Positions 9,536-18,699 of a DNA stretch of 64,000 bases are shown here, one piece after another. Origin of the DNA: Salinimicrobium gaetbulicola. GTDB lineage: Bacteria > Bacteroidota > Bacteroidia > Flavobacteriales > Flavobacteriaceae. Every line of letters begins with the position of its first letter. Within the stretch, counting starts at the first letter, position 1. Position numbers and translations under genes: made by a program. The stretch is taken from the NCBI RefSeq assembly GCF_042676025.1, contig NZ_JBHTJP010000032.1:992001-1056000 (forward strand), given 5' to 3'. Under the pieces are notes generated by a model. It had not been told where the DNA came from and did not search any database. It was given only the letters and a program-made list of their open reading frames with translations.

Positions 9536-9998
9536 AAACATTATAAGAATTAAAAGAGGGTTACACCGTAGAATTTCTCGGTTCATAATTATGAGTCAGA
9601 TAAAATCCACTGGAGAAAATTTTATATGTGACTCTGGTGTTTCGGTTTATGGAGGTGAAAACATCAACATCGGGAAAGGTGTTGTGATTAATAAAGGTGT
9701 AATTCTCCAGTCATGTGAAGGTGCAAAAATATGCATAAAAGATAATGTGACTATTTCCTACAATGCTATGATAATTACCGGTAATCTTAATTTTAGGAAA
9801 AATGAAAAGGAACGACATTTTACAGAAAACATAGAAATTGGTAACCAAGTTTGGATTGGCGCAAATGTTATTGTTTTACCAGGTGTAAAAGTTCCTGATA
9901 ATGTAGTTTTAGCAGCAGGAAGTATTGTTGCAAATTCCTTACCTGAATCGAATTGCATTTACGGTGGAGTACCTGCGAAGAAATTAAAAAAAATTTAA
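9522..9998 (+). CDS. Hexapeptide-repeat (left-handed beta-helix) acyltransferase
   Basis: 158 aa made largely of hexapeptide repeats ([LIV]-G-x4), e.g. INIGKGVVINKG, IEIGNQVWIGANVIVLPGVKVPDN, ending with the characteristic GGVPAKKLKK. This is the trimeric LbH acetyltransferase family (WcaF/NodL/maltose acetyltransferase type), which O-acetylates sugars from acetyl-CoA. It likely decorates the polysaccharide. It overlaps the preceding transferase by 14 bases, which argues for translational coupling. A His in ERHFTENIEIG could be the catalytic base, but this is only suggested. Confidence 0.84.
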   Translation: MRLIRNIIRIKRGLHRRISRFIIMSQIKSTGENFICDSGVSVYGGENINIGKGVVINKGVILQSCEGAKICIKDNVTISYNAMIITGNLNFRKNEKERHFTENIEIGNQVWIGANVIVLPGVKVPDNVVLAAGSIVANSLPESNCIYGGVPAKKLKKI

Positions 9999-10008
9999 AA
10001 GCAACTTC

Positions 10009-11103
10009 GTGAAATTAATCATTAATACCGCCAACCTATTGCCTGGTGGAGCTTTTCAAAGGGCTATTTCCTTCCTGAATGAGTTAAAAGTATTTGGCCA
10101 AGACTCGTATCTTATAATTCTTAATCACCATGTTAAAAATGAACTAGATATTACTAGCTTCCCAGAAAATTATCAATTCAAACTTTTAAATCATAGCCCC
10201 GCTGAACTTAAATATTTAATCCAAACAAGAAAGATTTTAAAAAATATTGAGAGTGAATTTCAACCAGATCTTGTATTTTCTTTTGTAGGCCCTTCTTATT
10301 GGCGTCCCAAAAGCCCACATTTAGTTGGTTTCGCTTTAGGACACTTAGTTTACAATGATTTTTCCTACGTAAAAAATTATTCCTACAAAACCAAATTGGA
10401 AATGGTTTACAAAAAATTTTGGACCATTAAAGAAGCAGATTATTATGTAGTTCAAACCTCCGATATTAAGGAAAGATTATGGTCAAATTTATCTGTGCCA
10501 AAAAATAAAACCTTTATTGTAACTAATGGCGCAGGATATCAATACCATCTCGCGACTCCTGAAAACAGGAATTCCAACACAACAAAGAGATTGTTAATGT
10601 TGAGCACCTATAGGCCAAATAAAAATTTTGAGATAATTAGAAAAGTTATTCCGTATTTAGAAAATTACGCCTTCAAATATGAGTTTCATGTCACATTAAA
10701 AGATGGGGAATACCAATACCTCTTTAATGGTTTAGAAGCATCTGTAATTAATCATGGGTATGTGCCGGCTGAGAAAGCTCCTGAGCTATATAATCATTGT
10801 GACGCGATGTTTTTACCTACTCATCTAGAATGTTTTTCAGCATCTTATGCAGAAGCCATGAAAATGGAAAAGCCTATTTTAACTTCTAATTTATCTTTTG
10901 CAACCTCAGTATGTGGGGAAGCAGCTATATATTTTGATAATTTGGATCCTAAAGATATTGCAGAAAAAATTAACAAATTATTCAACGATAATTCTCTTTA
11001 TCAATCTTTAGTCAACTTAGGAAAGAAGCAACTTCAAACTTTTGACAGCTCTCGAACCCAGGCTGAAAAATATATCAAAATCTGCAAATCAATTTTGTCG
11101 TAG
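10009..11103 (+). CDS. Glycosyltransferase, GT4 family
   Basis: 364 aa. GTG 10009 is taken as start because KLIINTANLLPGGAFQRA is the usual N-terminal GT4 strand-loop with glycines. The donor half has MLSTYRPNKNFEIIRKVIP and the loop PTHLECFSASYAEAMKMEKPI, again the E-x7-E pattern (ECFSASYAE). It is 10 bases after the acyltransferase and 7 bases before the next, also an acyltransferase, so transferase and acyltransferase genes alternate here. Donor sugar unknown. Confidence 0.85.
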   Translation: MKLIINTANLLPGGAFQRAISFLNELKVFGQDSYLIILNHHVKNELDITSFPENYQFKLLNHSPAELKYLIQTRKILKNIESEFQPDLVFSFVGPSYWRPKSPHLVGFALGHLVYNDFSYVKNYSYKTKLEMVYKKFWTIKEADYYVVQTSDIKERLWSNLSVPKNKTFIVTNGAGYQYHLATPENRNSNTTKRLLMLSTYRPNKNFEIIRKVIPYLENYAFKYEFHVTLKDGEYQYLFNGLEASVINHGYVPAEKAPELYNHCDAMFLPTHLECFSASYAEAMKMEKPILTSNLSFATSVCGEAAIYFDNLDPKDIAEKINKLFNDNSLYQSLVNLGKKQLQTFDSSRTQAEKYIKICKSILS

Positions 11104-11110
11104 AAAAAAT

Positions 11111-11710
11111 ATGAAAAAACTAATTCAGAGTTATAGTCTGTTAGGCTTGATTAATTTAGTCTTGTTTTTTATAGGTACAAAAATCCTTTTTCCCAAAGCA
11201 AGATTAATTAGATTTCCTTTTAGGCTAAGGGGTAAGAAATATATAAAGTTTGATTCTGGTTTTACTACAGGTTATAATTGTAGAATAGATGCATTTCCAC
11301 TAAACCAAAATAGCTTACCAATCATTGAAATTGGTAAGAATGTGCAACTTAACGATTACGTCCACATTGGAGCTATCAATAGCATCATTATTGAAGATAA
11401 TGTTTTAATTGCCAGCAAAGTATTTATTACGGATCATAATCATGGTTCTTATTCAGGAAAGAATTGTGATGCCCCTAACACTCCTCCAGCATCAAGAAAA
11501 TTATTTTCAAAAAAAGTTCATATTGAAAAAAATGTATGGATAGGAGAATTTGTTTCTATTTTACCAGGTGTAAGAATCGGTGAAGGCTCTATAATTGGCA
11601 CTATGTCTGTCGTCACTAAAAGCATTCCTCCGCATTCCATTGCGATAGGCTCACCTGCCAGGGTTATAAAAGAGTTTGACACATCTTCAAAGCAGTGGGT
11701 GAAAGTGTAA
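11111..11710 (+). CDS. WcaF/WbbJ-like hexapeptide acyltransferase
   Basis: 199 aa when started at ATG 11111; a longer open frame reaches back into the previous gene, but its extra 23 residues are that gene in another frame. An N-terminal hydrophobic stretch (SLLGLINLVLFFIGTKILF) is followed by hexapeptide repeats (IEIGKNVQLNDYVHIG, IIIEDNVLIASKVFITDHNHG, KNVWIGEFVSILPGVRIGEG) and the SPARVIK ending. DHNHG contains the probable catalytic histidine of this family. It would acetylate a sugar of the polymer. It is the last gene of the AT-rich serotype block; rmlA follows after 33 bases. Confidence 0.84.
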   Translation: MKKLIQSYSLLGLINLVLFFIGTKILFPKARLIRFPFRLRGKKYIKFDSGFTTGYNCRIDAFPLNQNSLPIIEIGKNVQLNDYVHIGAINSIIIEDNVLIASKVFITDHNHGSYSGKNCDAPNTPPASRKLFSKKVHIEKNVWIGEFVSILPGVRIGEGSIIGTMSVVTKSIPPHSIAIGSPARVIKEFDTSSKQWVKV

Positions 11711-11743
11711 AAACAGTTTCTGCTTATTACAAAATATAATTAA

Positions 11744-12622
11744 ATGAAAGGAATAATTTTAGCCGGCGGATCAGGCACCCGTCTTTACCCTATTACCAAA
11801 GGAGTTTCTAAGCAACTTCTAAGTATATATGATAAGCCCATGATTTATTATCCACTATCCGTTCTGATGCTGGCAGGAATAAGAGAGGTGCTTATCATAT
11901 CCACTCCGGAAGATCTTCCAAATTTCGAAAAATTACTTGGAGACGGGAAAGAACTGGGAATGAAGTTTCAATATAAAGTCCAGCCAAGTCCCGACGGACT
12001 GGCACAGGCATTTATTATTGGAGAGGAGTTCATTGGCTCAGATGATGTATGTCTTGTTCTGGGGGATAATATATTTTATGGACATGGATTTAGCGGATTG
12101 TTAAAACAATCAGTAGAAAATGTCGAGAAAGAAGGGAAAGCCACAGTATTTGGTTATTACGTAAATGACCCTGAGCGATATGGAGTCGCTGAATTTGATG
12201 AAAAAGGAAACGTAACCAGTATTGTGGAGAAACCTGAACACCCTAAAAGTAATTATGCAGTTGTGGGATTGTATTTCTACCCTAATTCAGTAGTGGAAGT
12301 CGCAAAAAATGTAAAGCCAAGTGATCGTGGAGAACTGGAGATCACCTCTATTAACGAAGCCTATTTAAATAACGGAAATCTTAAAGTAGAATTGATGGGA
12401 AGAGGTTATGCGTGGTTAGATACCGGCACCCATGAATCGATGCTGGAAGCTTCTAATTTCATTCACACCATTGAGAAAAGACAAGGGTTAAAAGTAGCCT
12501 GTATTGAAGAGATAGCCTACGAAAAAGGATACATCAGTAAGGAAGAACTTATAGAACTTGCCAATCCCCTTAAGAAGAATGGTTACGGTCAGTATTTACT
12601 AAAAAGAGCAGAGAAAAAGTAA
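11744..12622 (+). CDS. rmlA: Glucose-1-phosphate thymidylyltransferase
   Basis: First step of dTDP-L-rhamnose synthesis: dTTP + glucose-1-phosphate to dTDP-glucose. 292 aa, the normal length. The start KGIILAGGSGTRLYPIT is the pyrophosphorylase signature, YDKPMIYYPLS and LVLGDNIFYGHGFS carry the sugar- and metal-binding residues, and EKPEHPKSNYAVVGLYFY closes the active site. It is followed at 4 bases by rmlC, then rmlD (overlapping) and rmlB, giving a complete four-step pathway in the order A-C-D-B. Base composition returns to normal here, unlike the preceding transferase block. Confidence 0.97.
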   Translation: MKGIILAGGSGTRLYPITKGVSKQLLSIYDKPMIYYPLSVLMLAGIREVLIISTPEDLPNFEKLLGDGKELGMKFQYKVQPSPDGLAQAFIIGEEFIGSDDVCLVLGDNIFYGHGFSGLLKQSVENVEKEGKATVFGYYVNDPERYGVAEFDEKGNVTSIVEKPEHPKSNYAVVGLYFYPNSVVEVAKNVKPSDRGELEITSINEAYLNNGNLKVELMGRGYAWLDTGTHESMLEASNFIHTIEKRQGLKVACIEEIAYEKGYISKEELIELANPLKKNGYGQYLLKRAEKK

Positions 12623-12626
12623 ATCT

Positions 12627-13223
12627 ATGAATTTCACCAGAACACAAATTCCAGATGTGGTTATTTGCAATCCAAAGATCTATGGAGATCATCGCGGTTA
12701 TTTTTGTGAAACCTTTAGAAAAGATTCTCTTGAAGAATTCTTAGGATTCAAAGTTGATTTTTGCCAGGATAATGAATCGAAATCCTCCTTTGGTGTATTA
12801 AGAGGTATGCATTATCAACTACCTCCATTCACACAATCAAAATTGGTCAGAGTCCTTGAAGGCAGCGTTCTTGATGTGGCGGTAGATATCAGAAAAGGCT
12901 CGCCATATTACGGAAAAAGCGTAGCTGTAGAACTCAGTTCGGAAAATAAAAAGCAATTGTTCGTTCCCCGGGGATTTGCTCATGGCTTCGTTGTTCTATC
13001 TAAAACGGCCACTTTCGCATACAAATGTGACAACTTCTATGCTCCGTCTTACGACAGAGGATTTTTATTTAGTGACAAAAAAGTGAACATAGACTGGAAG
13101 CTATCCTATGGTAAATTGGTTCTTTCTGAAAAAGATCTAAACCAACCCTTATTCGAGGATGCCGAAACCTTTGACTATTTTCAAAATTTATATGAAGAAG
13201 AATATTCTGGTCACAGGATCTAA
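12627..13223 (+). CDS. rmlC: dTDP-4-dehydrorhamnose 3,5-epimerase
   Basis: Cupin enzyme that epimerises C3 and C5 of dTDP-4-keto-6-deoxyglucose. 198 aa. The catalytic His is in LRGMHYQ (about residue 67), the catalytic Asp region is VDIRKGSPYYGK, and VPRGFAHGFVVLS forms the cupin strand; FYAPSYDRGFLFSD replaces the common YYxPxxExGIxW ending. The 3' end overlaps rmlD by 32 bases. Confidence 0.96.
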   Translation: MNFTRTQIPDVVICNPKIYGDHRGYFCETFRKDSLEEFLGFKVDFCQDNESKSSFGVLRGMHYQLPPFTQSKLVRVLEGSVLDVAVDIRKGSPYYGKSVAVELSSENKKQLFVPRGFAHGFVVLSKTATFAYKCDNFYAPSYDRGFLFSDKKVNIDWKLSYGKLVLSEKDLNQPLFEDAETFDYFQNLYEEEYSGHRI

Positions 13224-14079
13224 GGGACAACTTGGTTCTGAATTAAAAGAGCTTGCCTCGGATTATCCGGATCATGAATTCTTTTTCACTTCAAGGGAGG
13301 ATCTGGACATCTGCAATAAAAAAGCTCTGAAGGAGTTTGTGACTTCAAATCAAATAGAGACTATTGTTAATTGCGCGGCCTATACAGCGGTAGATAAAGC
13401 AGAATCAGAACCCAAGCTTGCAGATGAGATCAATCACCTGGCTGTAAAATCCCTGGCCGAAATTTCAGTCGAAAAAAATCTTCGCTTAATACACATTTCC
13501 ACGGATTATGTCTTTAACGGAAAAGGATTTCGCCCCTACCCTACAGATCATCCTACTGATCCGCTTAACGTTTACGGAAACACAAAATTAGCAGGTGAAA
13601 AAGCTTTGATAACCGTTAATCCAAAAAATTCGATGATCATCCGCACTTCGTGGGTATACTCTTCCTTTGGTAACAATTTTGTGAAAACGATGCTTCGGTT
13701 GGGTAAGGAGAGAAAAGAATTAAATGTAATATGTGACCAGGTAGGGGCGCCAACCTATGCGAGAGACCTGGCCAGGTTTATTTTATCCAGGGGTTTGAAA
13801 GTGAAAACTAACCAGGTGGCTGTATATCACTTCTCCAACGAAGGGGTTTGCTCGTGGTATGATTTTGCAAGAGAGATCATGGCAGATGCAGGGTTGGAAT
13901 GTGAGGTAAATCCTATACAAACTACAGCTTATCCAACTCTTGCAAAAAGACCTTATTACTCCCTGATGGATAAAAGCCGGATCACCACAGAATTAAATTA
14001 CAATATTCCTAACTGGAAGGATAGTTTAAAAATCTGTATTCAAAAACTAAAAGAAACGTCAGTTCGATTGAATTCATAA
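13192..14079 (+). CDS. rmlD: dTDP-4-dehydrorhamnose reductase
   Basis: Last step to dTDP-L-rhamnose, NAD(P)H-dependent reduction of the C4 ketone. With ATG 13192 the protein is 295 aa and opens with MKKNILVTGSKGQLGSELK, the family's glycine motif; an ATG 33 bases earlier would only add residues encoded inside rmlC. VNCAAYTAVDKAE, STDYVFNGKG and the active-site YGNTKLAGE are all present, as is RTSWVY. It overlaps rmlC and is followed by a 52-base gap before rmlB. Confidence 0.96.
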   Translation: MKKNILVTGSKGQLGSELKELASDYPDHEFFFTSREDLDICNKKALKEFVTSNQIETIVNCAAYTAVDKAESEPKLADEINHLAVKSLAEISVEKNLRLIHISTDYVFNGKGFRPYPTDHPTDPLNVYGNTKLAGEKALITVNPKNSMIIRTSWVYSSFGNNFVKTMLRLGKERKELNVICDQVGAPTYARDLARFILSRGLKVKTNQVAVYHFSNEGVCSWYDFAREIMADAGLECEVNPIQTTAYPTLAKRPYYSLMDKSRITTELNYNIPNWKDSLKICIQKLKETSVRLNS

Positions 14080-14131
14080 CTGCGGCAGCAGGAATTAATT
14101 TGTATCGAGAACTAATTGTAAGAAAATAAAC

Positions 14132-15181
14132 ATGTCAAAAAAAACAATACTCATCACCGGCGGAGCCGGCTTTATAGGTTCCAATTTCATTCCTTATTTC
14201 CTGGATTCAAATCCTGGATGTAAATTGGTTAACCTTGATCTTCTTACCTATGCAGGAGACCTAAGGAACCTTGAAGAGGTTGCGGAAAATGACAGGTATA
14301 CTTTTATCCAGGGTGATATTTGTGACCGGGAACTGGTAGAGAAGATCTTCGCAGACCATAATATTGCCGGAGTAATACATTTTGCCGCCGAATCTCATGT
14401 GGATAATTCAATAAAAAATCCGGGGATTTTTGTAGAAACCAATGTCAGAGGAACTTTCACTTTGGTTGACGTTGCCTATAAGTACTGGATGGAAAAACCC
14501 TTTCATTATAAAGAAGAATATAAAGGCAGTCGTTTTTTACATGTTTCAACAGATGAAGTATACGGCACGCTAGGAGAAACCGGTCTCTTTACCGAAGAAT
14601 CTCCCTATGCCCCAAACTCACCATATAGTGCCAGCAAAGCAGGATCTGACATGATCGTTCGCAGTTACCATCATACTTATGGAATGAACTCCATAATCAC
14701 CAATTGTTCGAATAATTATGGTCCCAAACAACACGATGAAAAGCTGATCCCTACGGTAATAAGAAAAGCTATAAACGGAGAAAATATCCCTATCTATGGA
14801 GACGGAAAAAATATACGGGATTGGCTGTATGTACGGGATCATGCAAAAGGCATTGACCTTGCTTTTAATAAAGGGCAGTCAGGTGAAGTCTATAATATAG
14901 GGGGGCGTAACGAACGGAACAATAATTATATAGCGAAAACCATTTGTGAAATACTGGATAACTTACAACCTAAGGCTACCGGCAGCTATTTAGAACAAAT
15001 AACTTATGTAGAAGATCGTGCCGGTCATGACCGTCGTTATGCCATAGATGCTACAAAGATAGAAACTAACCTGGGCTGGAAAGCAGATGAGAATTTTGAA
15101 AGTGGGATAAAAAAAACAATTGAATGGTATTTATTAAAGAATATAGAATTTATATCTAATAGACACACTACTGCAATTTAA
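14132..15181 (+). CDS. rmlB: dTDP-glucose 4,6-dehydratase
   Basis: Second step of the rhamnose pathway, an NAD+-dependent dehydratase of the extended SDR family. 349 aa. TGGAGFIGSNF binds NAD+, HFAAESHVDNSI and STDEVYG carry substrate and catalytic residues (Asp-Glu of TDE), and YSASKAGSD is the Tyr-Lys active site. The end NIEFISNRHTTAI is a short, poorly conserved tail. It completes the rml set; wecB starts 48 bases after the stop. Confidence 0.96.
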   Translation: MSKKTILITGGAGFIGSNFIPYFLDSNPGCKLVNLDLLTYAGDLRNLEEVAENDRYTFIQGDICDRELVEKIFADHNIAGVIHFAAESHVDNSIKNPGIFVETNVRGTFTLVDVAYKYWMEKPFHYKEEYKGSRFLHVSTDEVYGTLGETGLFTEESPYAPNSPYSASKAGSDMIVRSYHHTYGMNSIITNCSNNYGPKQHDEKLIPTVIRKAINGENIPIYGDGKNIRDWLYVRDHAKGIDLAFNKGQSGEVYNIGGRNERNNNYIAKTICEILDNLQPKATGSYLEQITYVEDRAGHDRRYAIDATKIETNLGWKADENFESGIKKTIEWYLLKNIEFISNRHTTAI

Positions 15182-15229
15182 GAATTGCAGCAACTTATAA
15201 TCACGCTAAAAACAATCCCATATTTTAAT

Positions 15230-16327
15230 ATGTTGAAAATTTCAATAATTGCTGGAGCGCGACCGAATTTTATGAAAATCGCACCTATAATTCATGCAAT
15301 CCAAAATTCAGGAAACTATATCAAATTTCGATTAATACATACAGGTCAACATTACGATAAAAAAATGTCAGGCTCATTTTTCGAGCAATTGGAAATTCCG
15401 GAACCTGATGTTAATTTGGAAGCGGGAGGCGGAAGCCAGGCTGAGCAGACCGCCAATATAATGGTGCGATTTGAAAAGGAACTCCATGAAAATCCTACAG
15501 ACCTGGTATTGGTAGTAGGTGACGTCACCTCCACTATGGCATGTGCAGTAGTGGCACAAAAACTTCACACCAAAGTTGCACATGTGGAAGCAGGTATACG
15601 ATCCGGTGACTGGAGCATGCCCGAAGAAATAAACAGATTAGTAACAGATAGTATCACCAACTATTTCTTTACTACTTCTGAGATCGCTAATAATAATCTA
15701 AGATCTTCAGGGATCGAAGAAGAGAGGATCTTCTATGTCGGAAATACGATGATCGACACGCTTCTAAAGCAAAGACCGAGATTTCAGCAACCTGAGATAT
15801 GGAAAAAGTTAAACTTAAAGGATAAGGAATATTTGGTAATGACCCTGCATCGCCCTGCTAACGTAGACCAAGAAGAAAAATTAAAGGAACTCATGGATGA
15901 GATCATAGCCCATTCAGGAAATTTACCCTTGGTTTTTCCGGTACACCCACGTACGGCTAAGATCCTTCAGGGATTAGGCGTTTCTCATCCCCGACTGCAT
16001 ATGGTTGAACCATTGGGTTATCTTGAATTCAATTATTTAGTAGAACGAGCAAAAGCAGTAGTTACTGATTCGGGAGGAATTACTGAAGAAACTACTGTAA
16101 TGGGGGTGCCCTGCATGACTCTCCGAGATAACACAGAAAGACCGGAAACTATGACCTTTGGAACAAATGAATTACTTGGAACGAATCCGAAAGCCATAAA
16201 ACCGGCAATGGAAAAACTTTTTGCAGGGGAATGGAAACAAGGTAAGAAAATACCTCTCTGGGATGGAAAAACTGCGAAACGTATTGTAAAATATCTTTTG
16301 GAAATCAGTAATAATAAAGAGTTTTAA
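15230..16327 (+). CDS. wecB: Non-hydrolysing UDP-N-acetylglucosamine 2-epimerase
   Basis: Interconverts UDP-GlcNAc and UDP-ManNAc. Started at ATG 15230 (LKISIIAGARPNFMK), giving 365 aa, the usual length; an upstream TTG in frame adds 15 residues not typical of the family. Motifs: GQHYDKKMS, VVGDVTSTMA, HVEAGIRS, LHRPANVD and DSGGITEE, all conserved in WecB/MnaA. No WecC-type dehydrogenase is seen next to it, so the ManNAc form may be used as such, or the enzyme may act on a 2,6-dideoxy sugar like WbjD/CapG; the sequence alone does not decide this. Confidence 0.93.
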   Translation: MLKISIIAGARPNFMKIAPIIHAIQNSGNYIKFRLIHTGQHYDKKMSGSFFEQLEIPEPDVNLEAGGGSQAEQTANIMVRFEKELHENPTDLVLVVGDVTSTMACAVVAQKLHTKVAHVEAGIRSGDWSMPEEINRLVTDSITNYFFTTSEIANNNLRSSGIEEERIFYVGNTMIDTLLKQRPRFQQPEIWKKLNLKDKEYLVMTLHRPANVDQEEKLKELMDEIIAHSGNLPLVFPVHPRTAKILQGLGVSHPRLHMVEPLGYLEFNYLVERAKAVVTDSGGITEETTVMGVPCMTLRDNTERPETMTFGTNELLGTNPKAIKPAMEKLFAGEWKQGKKIPLWDGKTAKRIVKYLLEISNNKEF

Positions 16328-16356
16328 GATTATATATAACTTTTTAAAAAAATAAT

Positions 16357-17190
16357 ATGAAAGTTAGTCTTTCAATCGTCACATATAATACATTAATTGC
16401 AGATTTAGACAAAGTCCTAAATTCTATAAAACAAACATCGCAAGAATGGACTTTATATATTATTGATAATTCCCCTAATAAAGAATTGGAAAAATTCTTT
16501 CAAGATGATAAAAGAATTATTTACCATTTTAATAATTCTAATATTGGTTTTGGGGCAGGTCATAATATGGCAATAGAACTAAGCCTTCAAGCGGGATTTG
16601 ATTTTCATTTTGTGGTAAACCCTGACATTTATTTCAATGAAGATATAATTACACCAATGATAAATTATATTAATAAGAATAAAGATGTCGGGATGATGAT
16701 GCCGGAAGTGCTATTTGCTTCAGGAGAAATACAATATCTCCCAAAATTACTTCCAAGTCCTTTTTCTATATTACGTCGAAAATTAAAATGGCCTAAAGCT
16801 TCTTTCGAAAAATTCATTTGTAAGTATGAATTGAGAAATGTTTCTCGAAATGAGATTATAGAAGTACCTATTCTTTCAGGTTGTTTTTCACTTCTCAACT
16901 TAAAAATAATAGAGGAAATTGGAGGCTACGACGAAAAATTCTTTATGTATTTCGAAGATTTTGATCTATCTCGTAGGGTACATGAAAAATATAAAACCCT
17001 TTACTTCCCTAAAGTTTCTGTATATCATGGTTATGAAAGTGGAGCAAATAAAAACTTAAAATTATTTAAAATTTTCTTTTCTTCGGCAATTACTTATTTT
17101 AACAAATGGGGATGGTTTTTTGATCATGAAAGAGATAAAATTAACACTACAATTACAAAAGCTCTCTCATTAAAGTCAAGCACATGTTAA
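16357..17190 (+). CDS. GT2-family glycosyltransferase (rhamnosyltransferase-like)
   Basis: 277 aa with a GT-A fold. VSLSIVTYNT opens the nucleotide-binding domain, NIGFGAGHNMAIE is the N-x-G-F-G/A-x-x-x-N motif of WbbL-type rhamnosyltransferases, VVNPDIYF is the DxD-like metal site, and GGYDEKFFMYFEDFDLSRR the acceptor-binding E-D-x-D. It stands directly after the rhamnose genes and wecB, which supports but does not prove transfer of L-rhamnose. AT-rich relative to the rml genes. Confidence 0.85.
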   Translation: MKVSLSIVTYNTLIADLDKVLNSIKQTSQEWTLYIIDNSPNKELEKFFQDDKRIIYHFNNSNIGFGAGHNMAIELSLQAGFDFHFVVNPDIYFNEDIITPMINYINKNKDVGMMMPEVLFASGEIQYLPKLLPSPFSILRRKLKWPKASFEKFICKYELRNVSRNEIIEVPILSGCFSLLNLKIIEEIGGYDEKFFMYFEDFDLSRRVHEKYKTLYFPKVSVYHGYESGANKNLKLFKIFFSSAITYFNKWGWFFDHERDKINTTITKALSLKSSTC

Positions 17191-17336
17191 TATATTTCCA
17201 CCTAACAAGATCCAATTGAAATTCCTCTTCTGGCTTTTTTTAACGGTTAAATTTCTTGATGCTTAACAAAATTTTATAGATTTGTTCTTCTTTATTAAGA
17301 ATTCATTAATAGGAAATTATAACCAAATCTAACTGT

Positions 17337-17753
17337 ATGAATCCAATGAACATGGTCGACGACTTTTCCCAAACAGAATTAGATCTCCTAGAAGTAACGG
17401 AGTCAACAAATCCGGAAAAAAGACTAAAGTTAATAGAAAATATTACCCGGTATGAATTCAATGCATGGTATGGTAGCAAATATAACAACAGGTGGTACAC
17501 GGCTTCAGATGGAGCCTTTCTCTTCATGATAGTTGAGATTGACGATTGGAATAATCCCTCTTTTAATTTAACCGTTAGAGAATTCATAGTTAAAAAAGGA
17601 GAAACTCTTCATATTCCTCCCGGCTTTGCTGTAGGTTTTAAGTCTCTGGATAATAAAGCTTTCCTGAAGTGCTTGATAGAAGGAAAATATCCTGAGAATT
17701 TAGACACCTATGTCTACGACAAAAGTAGATGGTACTTCGAGACTTTTATGTAG
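17337..17753 (+). CDS. RmlC-like cupin without the catalytic His motif
   Basis: 138-residue protein that resembles the cupin core of dTDP-sugar 3,5-epimerases: SDGAFLFMIVEI, FNLTVREFIVKKGETLHIPPG and FAVGFKSLDNKAFLKC match the RmlC strands (compare IPxGFAHGFxxL). The region where RmlC has RGLHxQ reads YNNRWYTASDG, so the catalytic histidine is absent, and the protein is about 50 residues shorter than RmlC. It may bind a sugar nucleotide without epimerising it, or use another chemistry. It precedes the WbpV-like reductase by 18 bases; in CapF an SDR and a cupin are fused, so a two-component partner is conceivable. Function not established. Confidence 0.7.
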   Translation: MNPMNMVDDFSQTELDLLEVTESTNPEKRLKLIENITRYEFNAWYGSKYNNRWYTASDGAFLFMIVEIDDWNNPSFNLTVREFIVKKGETLHIPPGFAVGFKSLDNKAFLKCLIEGKYPENLDTYVYDKSRWYFETFM

Positions 17754-17771
17754 TTCATTAAATTTCTCTTT

Positions 17772-18695
17772 TTGAAAAAAATTATTATTTCGGGGATTAC
17801 AGGTTTTGTAGGTTCCAATCTCAGTCCTTATTTAAAGAGTAATTTCGACATCACCGGACTTTCCAGGAATGAGAATTTAGAAAAGAATATCCTTTCCTTT
17901 TCATCTTTAACGGGCAAAAAACTGGATGAATTTTTCACATTTATTCATTTAGCCGGAAAAGCTCATGACATAAAAAAAGTGAGTTCAGAAGAAGATTATT
18001 TTAAGGTCAATTTTGAATTAACGAAAACCTTATTTGAGAAATTCATAGAAAGTAAATGTGAGGTCTTCATTTTTTTAAGTTCTGTTAAAGCAGTAGCTGA
18101 TGCCTTCCAGGGTATTCTTGATGAAGACGTCTTACCAAACCCGATTACTCCGTATGGAAAGTCGAAACTGGCCGCTGAACAATTTTTATTAAGTCAGGAT
18201 CTACCAGAAAACAAGAAGCTATATATTCTCAGGCCCGGTATGATACATGGCCCTAATAACAAAGGTAATCTTAATCTACTGTACAATATGGTTTCCAAAG
18301 GAATTCCATATCCTTTAGGAAACTATTCAAATAAGCGTTCCTTTTTGACAGTAAACAATTTATGCTATATAATTGAGAAATTAATCATAAACAAACCGGA
18401 ATCCGGTATTTATAATGTTGTTGATGACAATCCTTTATCGACCGAAGAACTGGTTGAGATAATTGGTGAAGTAACCGGAAAAAGAGTCCGCATCTTTTCA
18501 ATTCCTAAAGGAATTATTCAAGGGTTAGCCCTGGCAGGAGACTTTCTAAAGCTTCCTTTTAATAATGAAAGACTGGAAAAACTAACCGAAAATTATGTTA
18601 TTTCCAACAAGAAATGCGTGCAGGCATTAGGTACTAAATTGCCGTACGAAACCAGAACAGGTATGAAACACACAATTCAATCCTTTAATTCTTGA
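17772..18695 (+). CDS. WbpV/WreQ-like SDR: 4-keto-6-deoxy-HexNAc 4-reductase or epimerase
   Basis: 307 aa extended SDR started at a TTG (KKIIISGITGFVGSNL). SGITGFVGSN is the NAD(P) motif, FIHLAGKAHD the second strand motif, FLSSVKAV the Ser position and YGKSKLAAE the active-site Tyr-Lys. HLAGKAHD and RPGMIHGPNNKGN are typical of the WbpV/WbpK/WreQ group, which reduces the 4-keto product of WbpM to UDP-D-QuiNAc or UDP-D-FucNAc. The gene is followed by a WbpL-type priming transferase and a WbpM-type dehydratase, the same order as wbpV-wbpL-wbpM in Pseudomonas aeruginosa. Which of the two sugars is made cannot be read from motifs alone. Confidence 0.8.
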   Translation: MKKIIISGITGFVGSNLSPYLKSNFDITGLSRNENLEKNILSFSSLTGKKLDEFFTFIHLAGKAHDIKKVSSEEDYFKVNFELTKTLFEKFIESKCEVFIFLSSVKAVADAFQGILDEDVLPNPITPYGKSKLAAEQFLLSQDLPENKKLYILRPGMIHGPNNKGNLNLLYNMVSKGIPYPLGNYSNKRSFLTVNNLCYIIEKLIINKPESGIYNVVDDNPLSTEELVEIIGEVTGKRVRIFSIPKGIIQGLALAGDFLKLPFNNERLEKLTENYVISNKKCVQALGTKLPYETRTGMKHTIQSFNS

Positions 18696-18699
18696 AATT

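Noticed and set aside
11042..11110. Longer start of the second acyltransferase
   Set aside because: The added residues are the upstream transferase gene in another frame; ATG 11111 gives the usual N-terminus.
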